From Opisthocomus hoazin (taxonomy: Eukaryota; Chordata; Aves; Opisthocomiformes; Opisthocomidae), in the NCBI RefSeq assembly GCF_030867145.1, contig NC_134433.1, positions 16,403,896-16,467,895 of the forward strand: a stretch of 64,000 bases of DNA, given 5' to 3'. Position 1 is the first letter of the stretch; each line of letters begins with the position of its first letter. Below the pieces are notes generated by a model. It did no database searches. It saw only the letters and a list, made by a program, of their open reading frames with translations, and was not told the origin of the DNA. Made by a program: the position numbers and the translations under genes. Below, in pieces: positions 38,070 to 51,200 of this stretch.

Positions 38070-41000
38070 GGTACACAAGGAGTAAGATACACAAGCACTA
38101 AGCTCTAAAACAGCAGTGGAAGCTTCCCTTTTTAGTGTCTAGAGATGTATTGAGTACAGTTCCCAGCTTTGCCTCGGTATGTGTTTGAACTCCTGAGCTA
38201 GGGCATAGCTGAATAAAACATATGCAGAATTATGTTGCTGAGTTGGGGGTCAGACTTCAGTGGCCCTAACAGATGTGCCTTTTCTGACTTTGATGGCCCA
38301 AGTAATTACACCTGCCATCACAACCCTATTATGGTATGTGGGTGTAGCTACTCTGGAGTTCAGTCATCCTAGCTACCACTAACTGAGCTAGTCACCTTAA
38401 CTGCAATGCTCTTTTTTTCTTATAACCTAGAATACTACTAGAAATCCTTCATAGACAAGATCACCCAAGGCCCTGGCTTTGAAGGCAAGTGTGTTCGGAA
38501 GTTGTTGGTGTGGCCTCCTAGACTGGAGATTAAAGAGGCTGAACTAGGTGAATCACTACCCTCAGAGTGTGAACTTCTGGCACTGGGGTACAATCTTCGG
38601 TGTTTGTACAGTCCCTACAACAGTAATCCGATTGTAACCACAGCTAGTACGGGAGCACGGAGTTAGTAAGAGTGCTTCGCTACTAGCAGTAAGGCCTCCC
38701 TCAACTGTACTTTGCTGCATGCTAGTACAGCAATTTTTTAGATTTGATGCTGAAAGGACACTTTGTATAGCTCAGTACCTGTTCCTGGAGATGAGACTAC
38801 TGTATGGTAGTTCACTCTCATTGCGTTGTTCCAGCCAGTAATCTGTATGCTGCCTTGCGAAGCAGGGGGTCAGACAGCTCATGGAAACAAACCGTGTTGT
38901 AGGCTGTTAAATTCAAAGGCAAAGTTTAATAGGGCAGCAGATTGCCTGGAAGCTGAGCAAGCAGGTCACGCAGGTTTCCAGACACTCTGTCCTACACAAG
39001 CAGAGCACCAAGGCTGCAGCAGCTGGATGCTCTCAGGTAGGAGCTGCACCAATACTTCGCAAAATTGAAGTTTAGCAGAGTTGAGGCTCCATCAAGTACT
39101 AGAGTGTTTAAGCTTTGTTTAGCAAGAGTCTATCAGAATGGTCGCTAATTTAAGTTCTTTGCAGTTAATTAAGTTCCTCCTACAAAGCACCACTGAAGTC
39201 ATTAAACTCACAGTTTCTAACCCAAGATTGACAGCTTCACTTTGGTCCTTGCTATAGTCTTTCCTTTAGGGAGACACCAGCTTGGATATCACGATCCGAC
39301 CATTTGTGCCCCACTTAGAGAACAGAGGTCACATCCTGCTTTGTCTCTGTAGAGGCGACTCCTGCTCTTCCTGTTGCCTCGCTCTTTCTGTTCTTGTCCC
39401 TGCAGAATAGCAGGAGGAGTAGGAAGGAAGAACTAGTCCAGTACAAAACCTCGTTCAACAGACAAAGAAACCCAGCAGCTAAACAGCAATTTTATAGCAG
39501 AGTAAACCAGCAGAGCTTATGCACATAGTTCACCTCAGTAACTGCAAAACAAAATCAGGAAAAAGGCAGTAAATAAAGCCCATCTGCAACACCATTCTTC
39601 TGCTTCATAGCATTTCTCCACATCTTGTGTTAGACCTGAACTTCTTCAGCTAGTCCTTCATTCCCGTTACAACAACACTGACTCCTTCAGTGGGATGGTC
39701 GTGGGGTTTCAGAGAGGATTTGCTATGCGTAATCCACTGCAGGGAAGTCGCTCCTGTGTTTTTGGGTGATTGGCGATCCAGAATGCTGTGCTGCCTTGAT
39801 CCTAATTGTGTAGAAGAACATGCCTCAAACTGTGTTAAATCTCATGAGTATTTAGCCTTCTGCAAACAGTAAGATTGATCTGCTAGGAATATGAGTACTT
39901 CTACACGAGGAAATCAGGAGTGTTTTGGAGAACAAGTGATTCTTTGGCAGAGAATACCTCGGGCATAATTGGAATTCCTGTGTTCACTGTACTGTAGCCC
40001 AATTGTGAGATGTGCTTACTCACCATGTTGCATGTGAGTTGGTTTGGGGATAGTTGCCTGGTGGGAGGCATGTCTTAGACCTCGTGGGCTACGCTCTGTT
40101 CCCTTATGTTGTCTTCCCACTTGTAAGTCAACTACGCTTCACAGAGTTTGCCTGAGACTGCAATGTTCCTGATTCTGAGACAGCTGAAAGGCTAAGCTGA
40201 GGACACGTGGGGCTGCAGAAAGAGAGGGAGTTGGAAGATAAGCTGTGTGTGTTTACATGTGTGTGTTGTGAGAAGGACAGAGCGCTGACCAGGGAAGCAA
40301 ACTCGGTAGCATTCCCACTTACTAGTAACGTACCCAGCCCTACAGAAAAGACAAAGAAAACTCATACAATCCTTTGACTCCATTTTATTTTTTAAATTGT
40401 TCTAGGAGTCTTTTCTAGAGCTGAGCTATGGACGACCCACTTTCTACTTGGCAACTCAGTTATGCTTGCATGGATTTTTCATTCCTGCATTTTGTGCCTC
40501 AGTGCATAGTACATCGCGCTCCGGAAGCGTTCGCTAAAATTGATGAGCAAACTGAAAATCTCTGACCCCACTGCATGGCAGAACATACCAAAGTTTTTCT
40601 TTTTTCCTCTTAAAATCTGAAATATGGAAGCTTGCTTGATAGGTTCAGAACACTTTGAACAGAGCAGGGTTTAGTGTATTTTATTCTGGCAATCCCAAAA
40701 TGCAGTCTTATAGCAAAGCTGTTTTGTTGTTTTAGAAGACACTTTCAGAGAGTGTGGCAACTTGCCACGTTCCAGTTAAGCAGTTTCCTATAGTTGATAT
40801 ATTTTATTTTTTAAAAAAAACCACGTTTTTTTCGGCCATCTCCCTCCTCCATTTTCACTGCAAGAAGCAAAAACGAATCCCACAACACAGAAACCCCCCA
40901 CCCCTGTAGTAATACTTATACATTTGAGGTGAGTATTCTTTGGGAAACCATGGAAGGCCAACATCTGTCAGTGGCATGTGTGTGTAGATTCATTGTGCAG

Positions 41001-43020
41001 TGTAAAGATCATCTGATCTCTTGGAAACAAGTCTTAATATGGAGTGGTGGGGAATATTTGATATCCAGTATGGTATAAATAAAAAATACTTTCCTTTAAC
41101 ACTTTTTTTCTTTCTGAATGGGTTACATATTTAAAATCCAGTTATAGTGCAGAGCCCAAAGCTCTTGTAGCTGCGTACCTCTTAGTTCCTCTGGAGAAAT
41201 GTGTTACTGGTGTATTACATGCTAGTATAAAAAAGTGTGTGATGGATGAAAGAGGCATGCAGCAATAGAGAATCTGCTCCCAGGAGCTAAGTCTGTCCAG
41301 CTGCGTGACACTAAATTAGACTTATAACTGTTGGCAGTACAAACATCTTTACATAAAGAAATAAAAGCTTTCATGTGAATTGTTTTTTGTCTTTTTCCCT
41401 CTTTTATATGGCTCCTCACCTGTTCTCCTGCAAGGATATTCAAGTGCATTCAAAAAATCCACTGCTTTTTGCTGAGAAGTTTCAGTGGAAATAGTGCTGG
41501 TAGCAGTAGTCTGGAGCAAACTCCACTTGTCTCATCATGACAACAGAATGTGGAGCCTTGGCACTGGTGAACATACATGGCAAACTTGAATTTTTAAGAA
41601 CTGTGGCTTTTTTAGAAATAGTGTTTCCCTTTATGGGGGTCAATTTGCCTTTCTTTTACTACAGCAGACCTCAAAAGCAAGTCAGTAAAGGAATCTTTGG
41701 GAATCCTGCCTTTACAGATTTGAACTTGTGATAAGAAAGTGAACGGGTAGTTGTTAACCACTTGCAGCAGCGCTGCTGGATCTGATGCTGTGTTATACTT
41801 TGACGTGGTGGGGCTTACCTTAAAACACCATCCTCTTTCCCACTGAAACAAGGGGGTAGCAGTAACTGCCTTACTGAGTTCAGTGGGTGGATGTGTGTCC
41901 TGCGGAAACGGGTTTTGGCAGGTGCATGTAAAAACTGAGTAACTGGTTGAAGAACATCTGCTGAGTAATTGAAAAGGAAAAAGACCAGGCAAGTCTTCAA
42001 GGTAGTGAGTAACGCTATAGCTTCCTATTTTTGTGTGACTGTGCTCAGTCCTCACCTTTTCTCTTATCAGTGGAAGAAAATGATTGGCAGTGGCAGTGTG
42101 GTAGAGACAAGATTCAACATGTTGTAGGGGTTCTTGCAGGCAGGCTATGGAAATGGACTCCAGAACATGACGCACTAGGCTGAGGACCAGCTTGGGCAGC
42201 TGAAATGAGCTACCAAATGCCTGTGTGCCTAACCTAACCAAGCACAAGGCTCTCGTGTCGGCTGGACTGTTAGGGTAACAGACAACACAAACGGGACCTA
42301 ATCCAGCATTCTGGGAAATCAGTTTCAGAAAACTTCGGTATTCTTTGAATCAGGTTACATCTGGAAAGCTAATAATATCCTGCTGCTCATTATTTGCACT
42401 TTCAATATTATACTGTAAGTAATCTAGTTGAATTTATAAATTCTCTTTGCCAAAACATGAAAGATAAATAAGATTATGAAGAAAGGATGGAGGTAGAAAG
42501 TTTTTTGTTTTAAGACCTTTTGGATTCAGAAGCTGGATACTAAAGAAAGGCTGCTGATGCTTGAGGAATCCTGCTATTTTGTTCACTCATCACGTGACGG
42601 CTGAGCAGGTGTAAGATGTGTCTGTGGAGATCCTCAGAAGAGCTGAGCTTTGGAAGGAGAGCTGATTTGCTCTGTTTTCAAAGTACTGTCTGAACCAAGT
42701 GTTAGGAAAGCTGCATGTGGACACTGACTTTATGCACATGAGATAGGTGAGAAGCTGTCTGCAGCACTGCTCGGTCCCTCAAACATTTGTAGGCCTGCAC
42801 TGTATTTCTGGCCTTGTTACTCTGGAGGAGTGCTGTAGGAAGAATTACTCCCAGCAGTGTTTTATATCACACCTAGCAGGAGGTGTAGTAGAGTGCCAAC
42901 GGCATTTAGAGTCTCCCAGCGTACAGGTGTGGCATTTCAGTTTTCACAAGCATCCTAGGGAAGTTAGTAGTTTCTGTAATGCTTAACTTGTTGGTGTCCC
43001 TGTTGGAAAGATCAAGATGA
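38070..43020 (+). other. KSR1 intron 1, no exon recognised
   Basis: Non-coding. A GT-rich patch lies near 40244-40272. The longest minus-strand frame in the window outside the GC islands (41612-42247, 211 codons) falls here but shows no recognisable domain, so it is not called as a gene. Confidence 0.4.
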
Positions 43021-43025
43021 AATAC

Positions 43026-43028
<3 letters not shown>

Positions 43029-43056
<28 letters not shown>
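43029..43056 (+). repeat. Run of 28 consecutive A
   Basis: Pure A tract after GATGAAATACTGT and before GACTCTG. A tract this long could be the tail of a retrocopy, but the preceding 300 bp match no gene or SINE I recognise and no flanking target-site duplication is evident. It may be a simple mononucleotide expansion. Confidence 0.9.
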
Positions 43057-43059
43057 GAC

Positions 43060-46000
43060 TCTGAAAAAAACACGAGTAACCTTTTGTGTAACGATGAAGA
43101 GTTGGCTAGCTGCAATGAAGAATCTCAACACTTAAGGAATGAATTTGTATCCAGCACTGAGAACTGTCAGCTCGCAGGCAGAAAAATACAACATAGAATC
43201 CCTTTGTCTGTCCCCTGCTCCTTGGGAGGTATTTCATTACAAAATGGCATACAGGCTTGTTACAATGGCTTTTTATTTTCTCATAAGCGGTCGTGGTTGT
43301 TTCTCGTTTCTGGTTGCTGTCACTCAGTAGAGTCCCTCTGAAGCAGTCATCTGAACAAGAGATTGAAAAGAAATCCAGAACCCCAGAGGCTGCTGAACTT
43401 ATTCTCCAGTGGATAATCAAGGGAGATACTTTCAGACAAAAGGGATTTGACTAAGCACCTTAATGTGAAAGGGTTGATGAAGAAGTATTTTGAAGCATGT
43501 TTCCTAAGGAGACTGTATAGCATGAAAAGTGAAAGATGTAAAAAATTGTAAAGCTCAGCAGATGAGTGGATTGAAGGAGAAGTGTACAATCACTTTGTAG
43601 CAATGCTGATACAGGCTGATGCTCTGGGGTTCTTTTCCGAATCTTGGAGTGATTGGGAGGTCTGGGTAGAAGTGATGGCAAATGTGAGAATTTTCCTGCT
43701 CCAAAGGCCTTTTTCCAGTCCCCAGTTGGAGTGAAAAGTCAGGCTCAGATTTTTTCACAAATTCTGCGTGAAAGAATTTTTGGACACACCCGCAAAATGC
43801 TCAAATTCTAATCCTGAACTGGCACATTTCCTTTCATTATACATTTAATGCAGAAATGATGTCTTTTTAAATGCATTTTTTCATTATAAAAGTAAGTTTT
43901 GAGAACTCTGATTTGTTTGAAAATGAGAAACTTACCTAAATCACTTTCATGGAGAAGTCTTGGTTTTAACAGACTGTTTGTGACAATACACTTCTCTTAA
44001 ACACAAAGAAAAACCAAGCAAGGAAACCCCACCTCCTTTTCTGACTAGGCACAGGGACAAATGTGCTGTGTGGGGCTTCTGTGGAAATTTGCGAAAGTAA
44101 TGGGTACTGTATCTGGCTTAAAGATGCTAAACTTGGAGCTTGTTGTCTTTGTACTTGTGTGTAATAATTTTTCAAGTGTTGATTAAAATCTTTCCAGGCA
44201 GTTGTATGATGCCAAATAGCTGTTGCAGTACTGTCTGTATGGCCGATTGCTGCATATCAGTCTCCTGTGTGTTTTGCCTCTTACAACTGTTACGAGGTCA
44301 GCATCTATATTTTCCTCCACTTTCTAAGTGGGCACAACGTGGTTTAGGTGAAAGTCTCAGAGTCACAAAGAAAAAACGGTCTTTTGTGGGGTGGGAGTCT
44401 GGATTCAGGTGTCTCCACTCTAAATACTGTATTTGTACTTTAATGATTGAAACCCCATGCGGTTGCTATAGGCAAATGTTACCCAGTAAGACAGAGCTAC
44501 AAAGAGATTTTTGGAAAAAATAAAATGTGAGCAGTGAGCCACAGCAGCTGTCTCACGCAGTGTCTGTGAAGAGAGAAATGTGACCCCAGCCCTTGCCAAA
44601 ATAGCTCCATTCTTTCTAGCAGAAAGCTAATCATTTGGAGCATTTCACAGAACAAGGTTTCTTAGCTAAGATTTCCCAAGGTGCAGAGGCAAAATGTCTT
44701 GAGCTCTAAGACCTGCAACAGTCTCCTACGTAGATTTAAACTTTTTCTGTATAAATCTCTTCCGCAAAGTCCTGTCCAGCAGCAGCAGTTTGGGGAAGTG
44801 TGTGCGTCAGAAGGAGGAGGGGAAGGTGGGACTCTTCAAGTGCTCAAATAATTGAATCAAATAAGCAGGGGATTAGATTTAGTTGTGTTTTGTTTCCTTT
44901 CCTTGGTCTGCTGATAAGTCCAAGTGCTGCAGAGAGCAAGTTGCTCATCTGGCTCATTCCCCAGCCAGTACCTGAGGGAATGGAAGAGACAGGAGGTTTG
45001 TGAATGTATTTTATTGAGGCTTTAGAAATATGTAACATGAGAGGGAGGTGGTTGAGAAGTCGGGGGGAAGAGAAATGTGAATAAAGCGTTTGGGATGAGG
45101 GGCAGCATCCTGCGCAGTCAACTGCTTCATTATCGGCGACCTCTCGGCTCGTTTGGACAGAGCACGGCAGCTTTCAGGCTGGACGTGCAAGGTGGTGCCC
45201 CTTGGTCCCTCCCTGTCTCTGGTGAGAGCTGTGGGTGCTCAGTACCTTGCAGGATGAGGCTTGCACTGAAGAGGAAAGGGAAGTGCAAGAATGTGATGGG
45301 GACCTAGAATTAGTCATTCCCTTCCTGATCTTGCTGAAGGAAATGTCTGGCTGTATGTTTTTTGTTGTAAACTCTGCTTCTTTATTTGTGCTGCAAGTTT
45401 ACACGTGCAGAGGTTGTTGGTTTCTTTATTCATGCCTCCCCCATGAGACAATCAAATATACTTGAGGGTTCTTTGACAGATGTGTGAGAATGATCAGTGC
45501 AATCAAAAAAATGATGGAGGACATTATCTTTAAAGGCACTTAAAGTTTTGAGTTTTACAGAGATCCATGAGTTGTAACACAACCCCTATCCCCAAAACAT
45601 GACCTGGTGTTTCCTCTCTGGATGATGACCCTTTTGTAATCTTTCTCCCTGTCACTTGCTGCTTTCTGGCTGCAGTCACTGTAAAACCAGCAGGGGATGG
45701 GGGGTAGTTGTTTTCTTTATGGGAGGAGAGATGCAATGGATTTGCCAAGATACTGAACAATTGTAGTTATAGGGAGAAGCAGAGTATGAGTGTTATCTTT
45801 GGGCTGCATTCACCTCTGCATAAATTTGTGGGCTACAGCAGATGAGTTGGACAAGTAATTGTTTATCTGCAATGCTTTGAGAAGCCTGTGTTGTAGTAGG
45901 ATCTGAGCATCTCCTAAGCTCCTCCCTTTTCCCCAGCTTGGTGAAGTAGGGTAGCGCTGTGTATGCTCTAACAAACCATGAACTGAGCCTTGAATGCTGT

Positions 46001-47480
46001 AAGATGCGGAACCATCGAAGTATGTGAGCTCCTAACTGGCTGTTGAAGTCTGCAGGGGATCTGGCCTGCAGTGGTTTGCTTAGGAGCGTGCAAGAAATAG
46101 GAAGGAGAGAGGAAGGATCTGAGCCCAGGTTTCCACAACTGTCAAGAAAGATTTATTCAGGGCTGATCTTTGCTTGGGGCAGGGAGATAGAAGTCTTTGA
46201 TTTCTAGAGGCTCTCCAGATTTCTTTCAGTGCTGTTATGGTGTGGGTCAGTATCTCAGCCGATGTAGAATCCCCGGAAGGGATCTCAGGAGATCCTTTTT
46301 GCAGTCTCGCCAAAGGCATGAGTAGCTCTGCCTAGTCCGTTTCTGACAGGTGCTTGTTAACTTATTTTTGACGACCTTGGTTGAGGGCCAAGACTGTGTT
46401 AAACTAGGCTTTGTGAAGCCTTAGCTGCTGAGGACCAGGTTCCGGACTGATGGTGATACTCTTCCAGATGGTCACCCCGTTTGAGCTGGTTGAGATTTGG
46501 CTGCATGTGAACAGATACAGGATCTGGGGACCCTGTGGAAGGAATCAAGTGAGTGAGAACAGGAGGTGTGCTGTGCTCAGACAGAAATATTCTTCATAGC
46601 AGTGTAAATCCATGAGCCTGCTAAATGGCACATGCACTGATGTCGTGAGTGGATGGGAAACCTGAACAGATCTGTAGGCCAGTTTGGAGTCATGATATCC
46701 TTCAGTATCTGCTTTGTGCAGGAGGAAGTTATTGGCCTTCCTGTGCTCCATGTGGAAATGCAGTTAAGCCTAGTGAAGCATGGATGAACTTCAGCTGGAT
46801 GGGTGCTGGAGAGAAGTCTGAGCTGGGCTGGAGAGCTGATGGGGCAGCAGCAGGGTTGCGCTCAGCAAATGGTACGTACAGCTCTTAGTTGAGCAGAGCA
46901 CTCTCAATCATTCTGTTGCAGTTGCATGTCCTCACATTAAAAAGGAAGGGGGAGGGCTTTCATTTGTAGTGTGCAGTGGGTGTGAAATCTTTGATATTTA
47001 AGCAGAGGACTGTTGCTGCAGCTGCATTAGGCTCAGATGCCTCCCTAGGATGAAATCCTTGAAGACAATCATGTTCTCAGGCACAGGGAACCACTCGATT
47101 GTGCAGTTTCATCCTCCCACTCTTAGCTGAGGAGGCCTCAACTGAGTATTTTCAGCTCTCAGTCGCTGGGATTGTGAAAAAGAAAGGAGGGGAGAGAAAA
47201 GGGGTAGTACGTGGCCTCCAAGTGACCCAGAAATGATGCTGTCTGCATCATCTGACAAAGCACAAATAACGTACTGTAGTGTTTGGGCAGTGGCTATTGT
47301 GTCAGCCTCAGGCATGACTGAAGGCTCAAAGGAAAATCCATCCATCTGGTGTTCCATCTCTCCCTACCCCTCTACCTTTCTGTGCTTTTATTTACTAATT
47401 TCTCTTAAGGCTTTTTTTTTTTTCCCTCCCCCAGAGCATACGTTGTCTGTACACTTTTCTGCTGGCTTGTGCTGTGTTCT
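43060..47480 (+). other. KSR1 intron 1, no exon recognised
   Basis: Non-coding sequence. A patch near 45100-45200 has more CpG than its surroundings but no convincing splice-flanked frame. Confidence 0.4.
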
Positions 47481-47489
47481 ATTTTGCAG

Positions 47490-47622
47490 GGTTTGTTTAG
47501 CAACGTATTGAGAAAATATTTACTTTTCTTTTATAAGCAAAACCAGAAGTCCCTAAGTCGGCCCAGACACCCCGGTCCTGCAGAAGCGGCTGGCTGGCTG
47601 TTGTTTCTGTGCAGAAGCCGCT
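47490..47622 (+). other. Candidate cryptic or cassette exon within intron 1
   Basis: A pyrimidine-rich acceptor (TGTTCTATTTTGCAG, AG at 47488-47489) and a strong donor (GTAAGT from 47623) bracket 133 bp. The segment is open in the frame that follows KSR1 exon 1. Because 133 is not a multiple of three, inclusion would shift exon 2 out of frame. It could therefore only be a poison exon, a UTR exon of an alternative transcript, or a chance pairing of splice motifs. The segment and the following 140 bp are unusually GC-rich for this intron. Confidence 0.2.
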
Positions 47623-48139
47623 GTAAGTGAGGCTGGTGTGGAAACTCCATGCACAGACCCTCAGCTGCCGTGAGCCAGCACAGCTCGCTGCCCGTGGCGT
47701 GCTGCAGCCTGCGGAGCGGTACCCCGGCGTGCAGCTGCCCCGCGGAGCGCTTGTTCCCATCCTTGCCATCACTCTGATTTCCTCAGCTTTTTGGAAGCTT
47801 CATCACAGTCAATGCTGCCATCATCTACTGGTTAGGTCAGAGGTCTGAAAGTTTAGTCTTTGTGACCTGTTTTTAGAACTGCTCCTTGACTCTCTGCAAA
47901 TTATTTTTAATCCTTTTTCCTCTTTCTCTTTTTAATAAGGTGCTACCGCGTGAGGTCTTGTGAGTAAGTTAATGTTCATCAGTTGTTGCTGGCATTCAAA
48001 GCAGTGGCACAGTTCTTCAAGCTGGCTGTTTCAAAGGGGCCTATGCCTGTGGTCCAGCATAGCAGTAGCCTACATAGCTGGTGCCTTTGATTGCACTTGT
48101 ATAATTAATGGAGAGGTGGATGGGAAACAAATGCAAAGA

Positions 48140-48260
48140 AGTGAATACTCTGGCTACTGTTTTAGCAGAGCCAGAGCTAGAAGCCAGGCCTCACATCTCA
48201 GACAGGAGTCCTGCTCACTCTGCCACGCTTCCTTGCTGCATGAGTCAGCTGGGTTCAAGT
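48140..48260 (-). repeat. Possible ancient amniote repeat fragment
   Basis: AGCAGAGCCAGAGCTAGAAGC and GACAGGAGTCCTGCTCACTC resemble the antisense MIR-like pattern (ggcagagccagggatagaaccc, aggagtcctgactcc). Old and diverged. Confidence 0.35.
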
Positions 48261-48269
48261 TGGTGAACG

Positions 48270-51200
48270 TGGATTCCACAGACTGCAAGTCAGTGTGTGA
48301 CATGTATGCGAGCCCCTTCTCTCAGATACCATCTCAAATAAACAAATGCATCTGCTTCCAGATATTTCTTTGTAATGTTTTATCTTCTGGCTTGGCCTTA
48401 CTAATAAATGGTTGGTAAAGATACATGTCAAAGTGTCATCCTTTAGTGGATTCAGTTAAGTTGTTTCTGAGGGCAAAGCCATGTGGGTGAGAAATTGAGC
48501 GACCTCATTTTTTAGAATACAAATAATTCCTTGAAATGTTTTTCTGCATCTTTTCTTCTTATTTTGGGTTGTGCATTTTGCTCCTGTGCAGCTCTTGTGC
48601 TTGCCTTGAAAAGAGTTGTTTGAATTCCATGCTGGATTCAAGGTAGCTTTGAAGTTTGTGAGATGAGAAGACTCTCCAGCTGAATCCTGCGTCATCTGAG
48701 TGTTGCTAATGAAAACACAGATGGGAAGGATGGTTTTCTGTGTGGTTGAACGAAATGTTCTGTGAACAGGTTTGGATGAGTTTTCACTGCAAAGTGAGCT
48801 TATGTCGTGTTAAAAGGGTACAGACCCACTCTCTCCATTTCACCAGGCAGATTTGGTTTTAAACCAGTCAAAAACAAACATTGCTTTAGTTCTCCCTATA
48901 CTGGAAAGGGAACAGTCTACGTCGTTTTAAGGTGTCTTTACACCTACACACTCAACAAGCTAGTTCTCTGAACACAGAGGGGAAACAAGAATTTCTGAGA
49001 CTTTTGCTGCTTGGTGATGCTGTGATCAGATGGTGGTAACAGTTCAGATTGCCGGGGGCATTCAAATGAGTCGGCTGCTTAAAGCTGAAGTTCGCAGAAG
49101 GAACAGCTCAGTGTTGGGTTGCATGGTGTACAGGAGTTGCAAAGACAGTTGATTTGTTGTCAGTTGAAGGGTGTTGCAGACCGTTACTTTGAATCAGAGT
49201 TCTTCAGGATGGTTGACTGAACAGCCAGCCTTGCAGGCATGCATGAAGTGGCTTGCCTTGGGTCTGCAAATCCCTGGCAGAGCTGAGACTGGACGCTGTG
49301 TCTTGTGATCCTCCACCCGTCTGCTCCTGGCTCTGTGCACAGTCTGCAGGACAGACCAGGAAAACCTCAGCGGTATTTCTGCGTAATGATTCTTTGGCCT
49401 TTGCTTGTCTCCACTAGTTGGGCACTTCATGCTGGTGTATTTCTCTGAGTCTCCTCTGGCCCCAGGTAAGCGTTCAGGCTCAACACCACTCTGATCACAA
49501 GCCTAGATTACTGCATACCAGGGAAAGTTCTGCTCTGGACACACTCAGCATTGCTGCATTTCAGTCCTAGCTGAAGAAACCAACCAGCATTTCTACTGCT
49601 TTGGTGTTTACTATTTTCCACCAGTTTGGTATTCCCTCCCTGTTAGTCTGGTATCGAGGTGACTGAAGTTACCCTCGTCGCTGCGCTGCACTTAGGAGCG
49701 AGCAGCTGTGCGTGCCTGGCACCGGTGAGGTCGGGAAGGTGCTGTTTCGTTATCTGCATGGGGGGTCTGAGCGCTCGGTCAGATCACAGGTGCTTCCCCA
49801 GCTCTCAGCTTCCATACCTGAGAGCAAGCACTCTTGCATACAAAATAGCTTGCTCTATAAAAATGAAATACTAGTTCTTTCCTTTTCATGGATCAACTCA
49901 GTTGCACCTTTTTTCTTTTTTAACTTGGATGACTTTGAAAAAAGTGTCCTGAAGTACACTCACATTGCTGCCGGGCTCTGAAGGCTTGTTGAGATCTTTA
50001 TCAGTTTCTCACGTGGTTGCCGAGCATGACTTCAGAAGAAAATTTGGCAAGTCAGATTCTGACCTTTTTGTGTTTTCTTCAGTGCTCAGGTTGCTCAAGT
50101 AGTTTTTTGGTCTGACTTAGGGTTTGTCTGTATAATGGCACTGGGGAAAACAGATACGAGTCAGCTAAAGGTGTGAAGTGAATCCACTTTCACTGGATGC
50201 CTTAAAATGACTCATCTTGCTTTCCCCAGTGTCCCATGCACATAAACTCCGAGTTCAGAAGTTTCGTCTTCTGTTTCGGGAGGTAGAAATGCAGAACCTC
50301 GCTCCTCTGTGAGACACCGATCCAGGCAGTGCCGTGTCCTGCTGCAGCAGTAGCTGTTGTCTGATGCTTCAGAGAGTGCACCCTTGCCCTCTGGGCCCTC
50401 TACTTGGCAGGCGGTTAATAGAGGAGTTCCTTCCTGATTAATTCCTGTCTGAAGGAAGATAGATGATTTGCATTTCTCTTGGCCACATGCAAGAGCTGGG
50501 TCATACATTGATCTGATCCTTTTAAAACTTCAACCTCCACCTTGTTAAATTGTGAGGCAGTAAGCGGTAGTAGGCTTGGAAGTATTGGTGTAAGCTCATA
50601 TTTATTGTCTTTTCAAGTGCTGCCAGACTCTGTGAGATTTCATGTGGGACAGGAGAAATATGATTTGCTTTTGAACATGTGCTTCATTTGTTGATTAAAT
50701 AATGACAATTGTTTGTTTTGGGTATTGAAAAAAATCCTCTTCTAAACATTGCATGTGTTTCAAGTCATCAAGAAAAGTTGTAGGCATCAGTGAGCAGAAC
50801 ATCTTAAGTTTTGTGAAAATGTGAAAACATGGCATGTGATTGTGAACTGTGTGACTGAACCAAACTTGGGCTCAAACTGTTGCTATTCTGAAGGAGTCTC
50901 GGCTGGCCCTTTGGTATAGCAGAGTCCCTGTCAGGGTCTGTCTGACTATCCCCAAGTTGTTTAATGTATAATTTCCATTCTGTGCATCAGTTTCCCTTTT
51001 TTGTGAATTGAAAATAATTATTCTCGCTGCATATATAGGATATTCCAAGATATGTGGATTAAAAACATGAGAATAAGCTAGGGAAGACTTAAGAAAAATG
51101 CGAACTCTTTTATCCTCTGCTCCTTTCTCCCTCTTTATTTGGATTAATTCCATTGAATTAGACTGATTGGTCGTCAGCCAAGTGCAAAAGCTGCAGTAGA

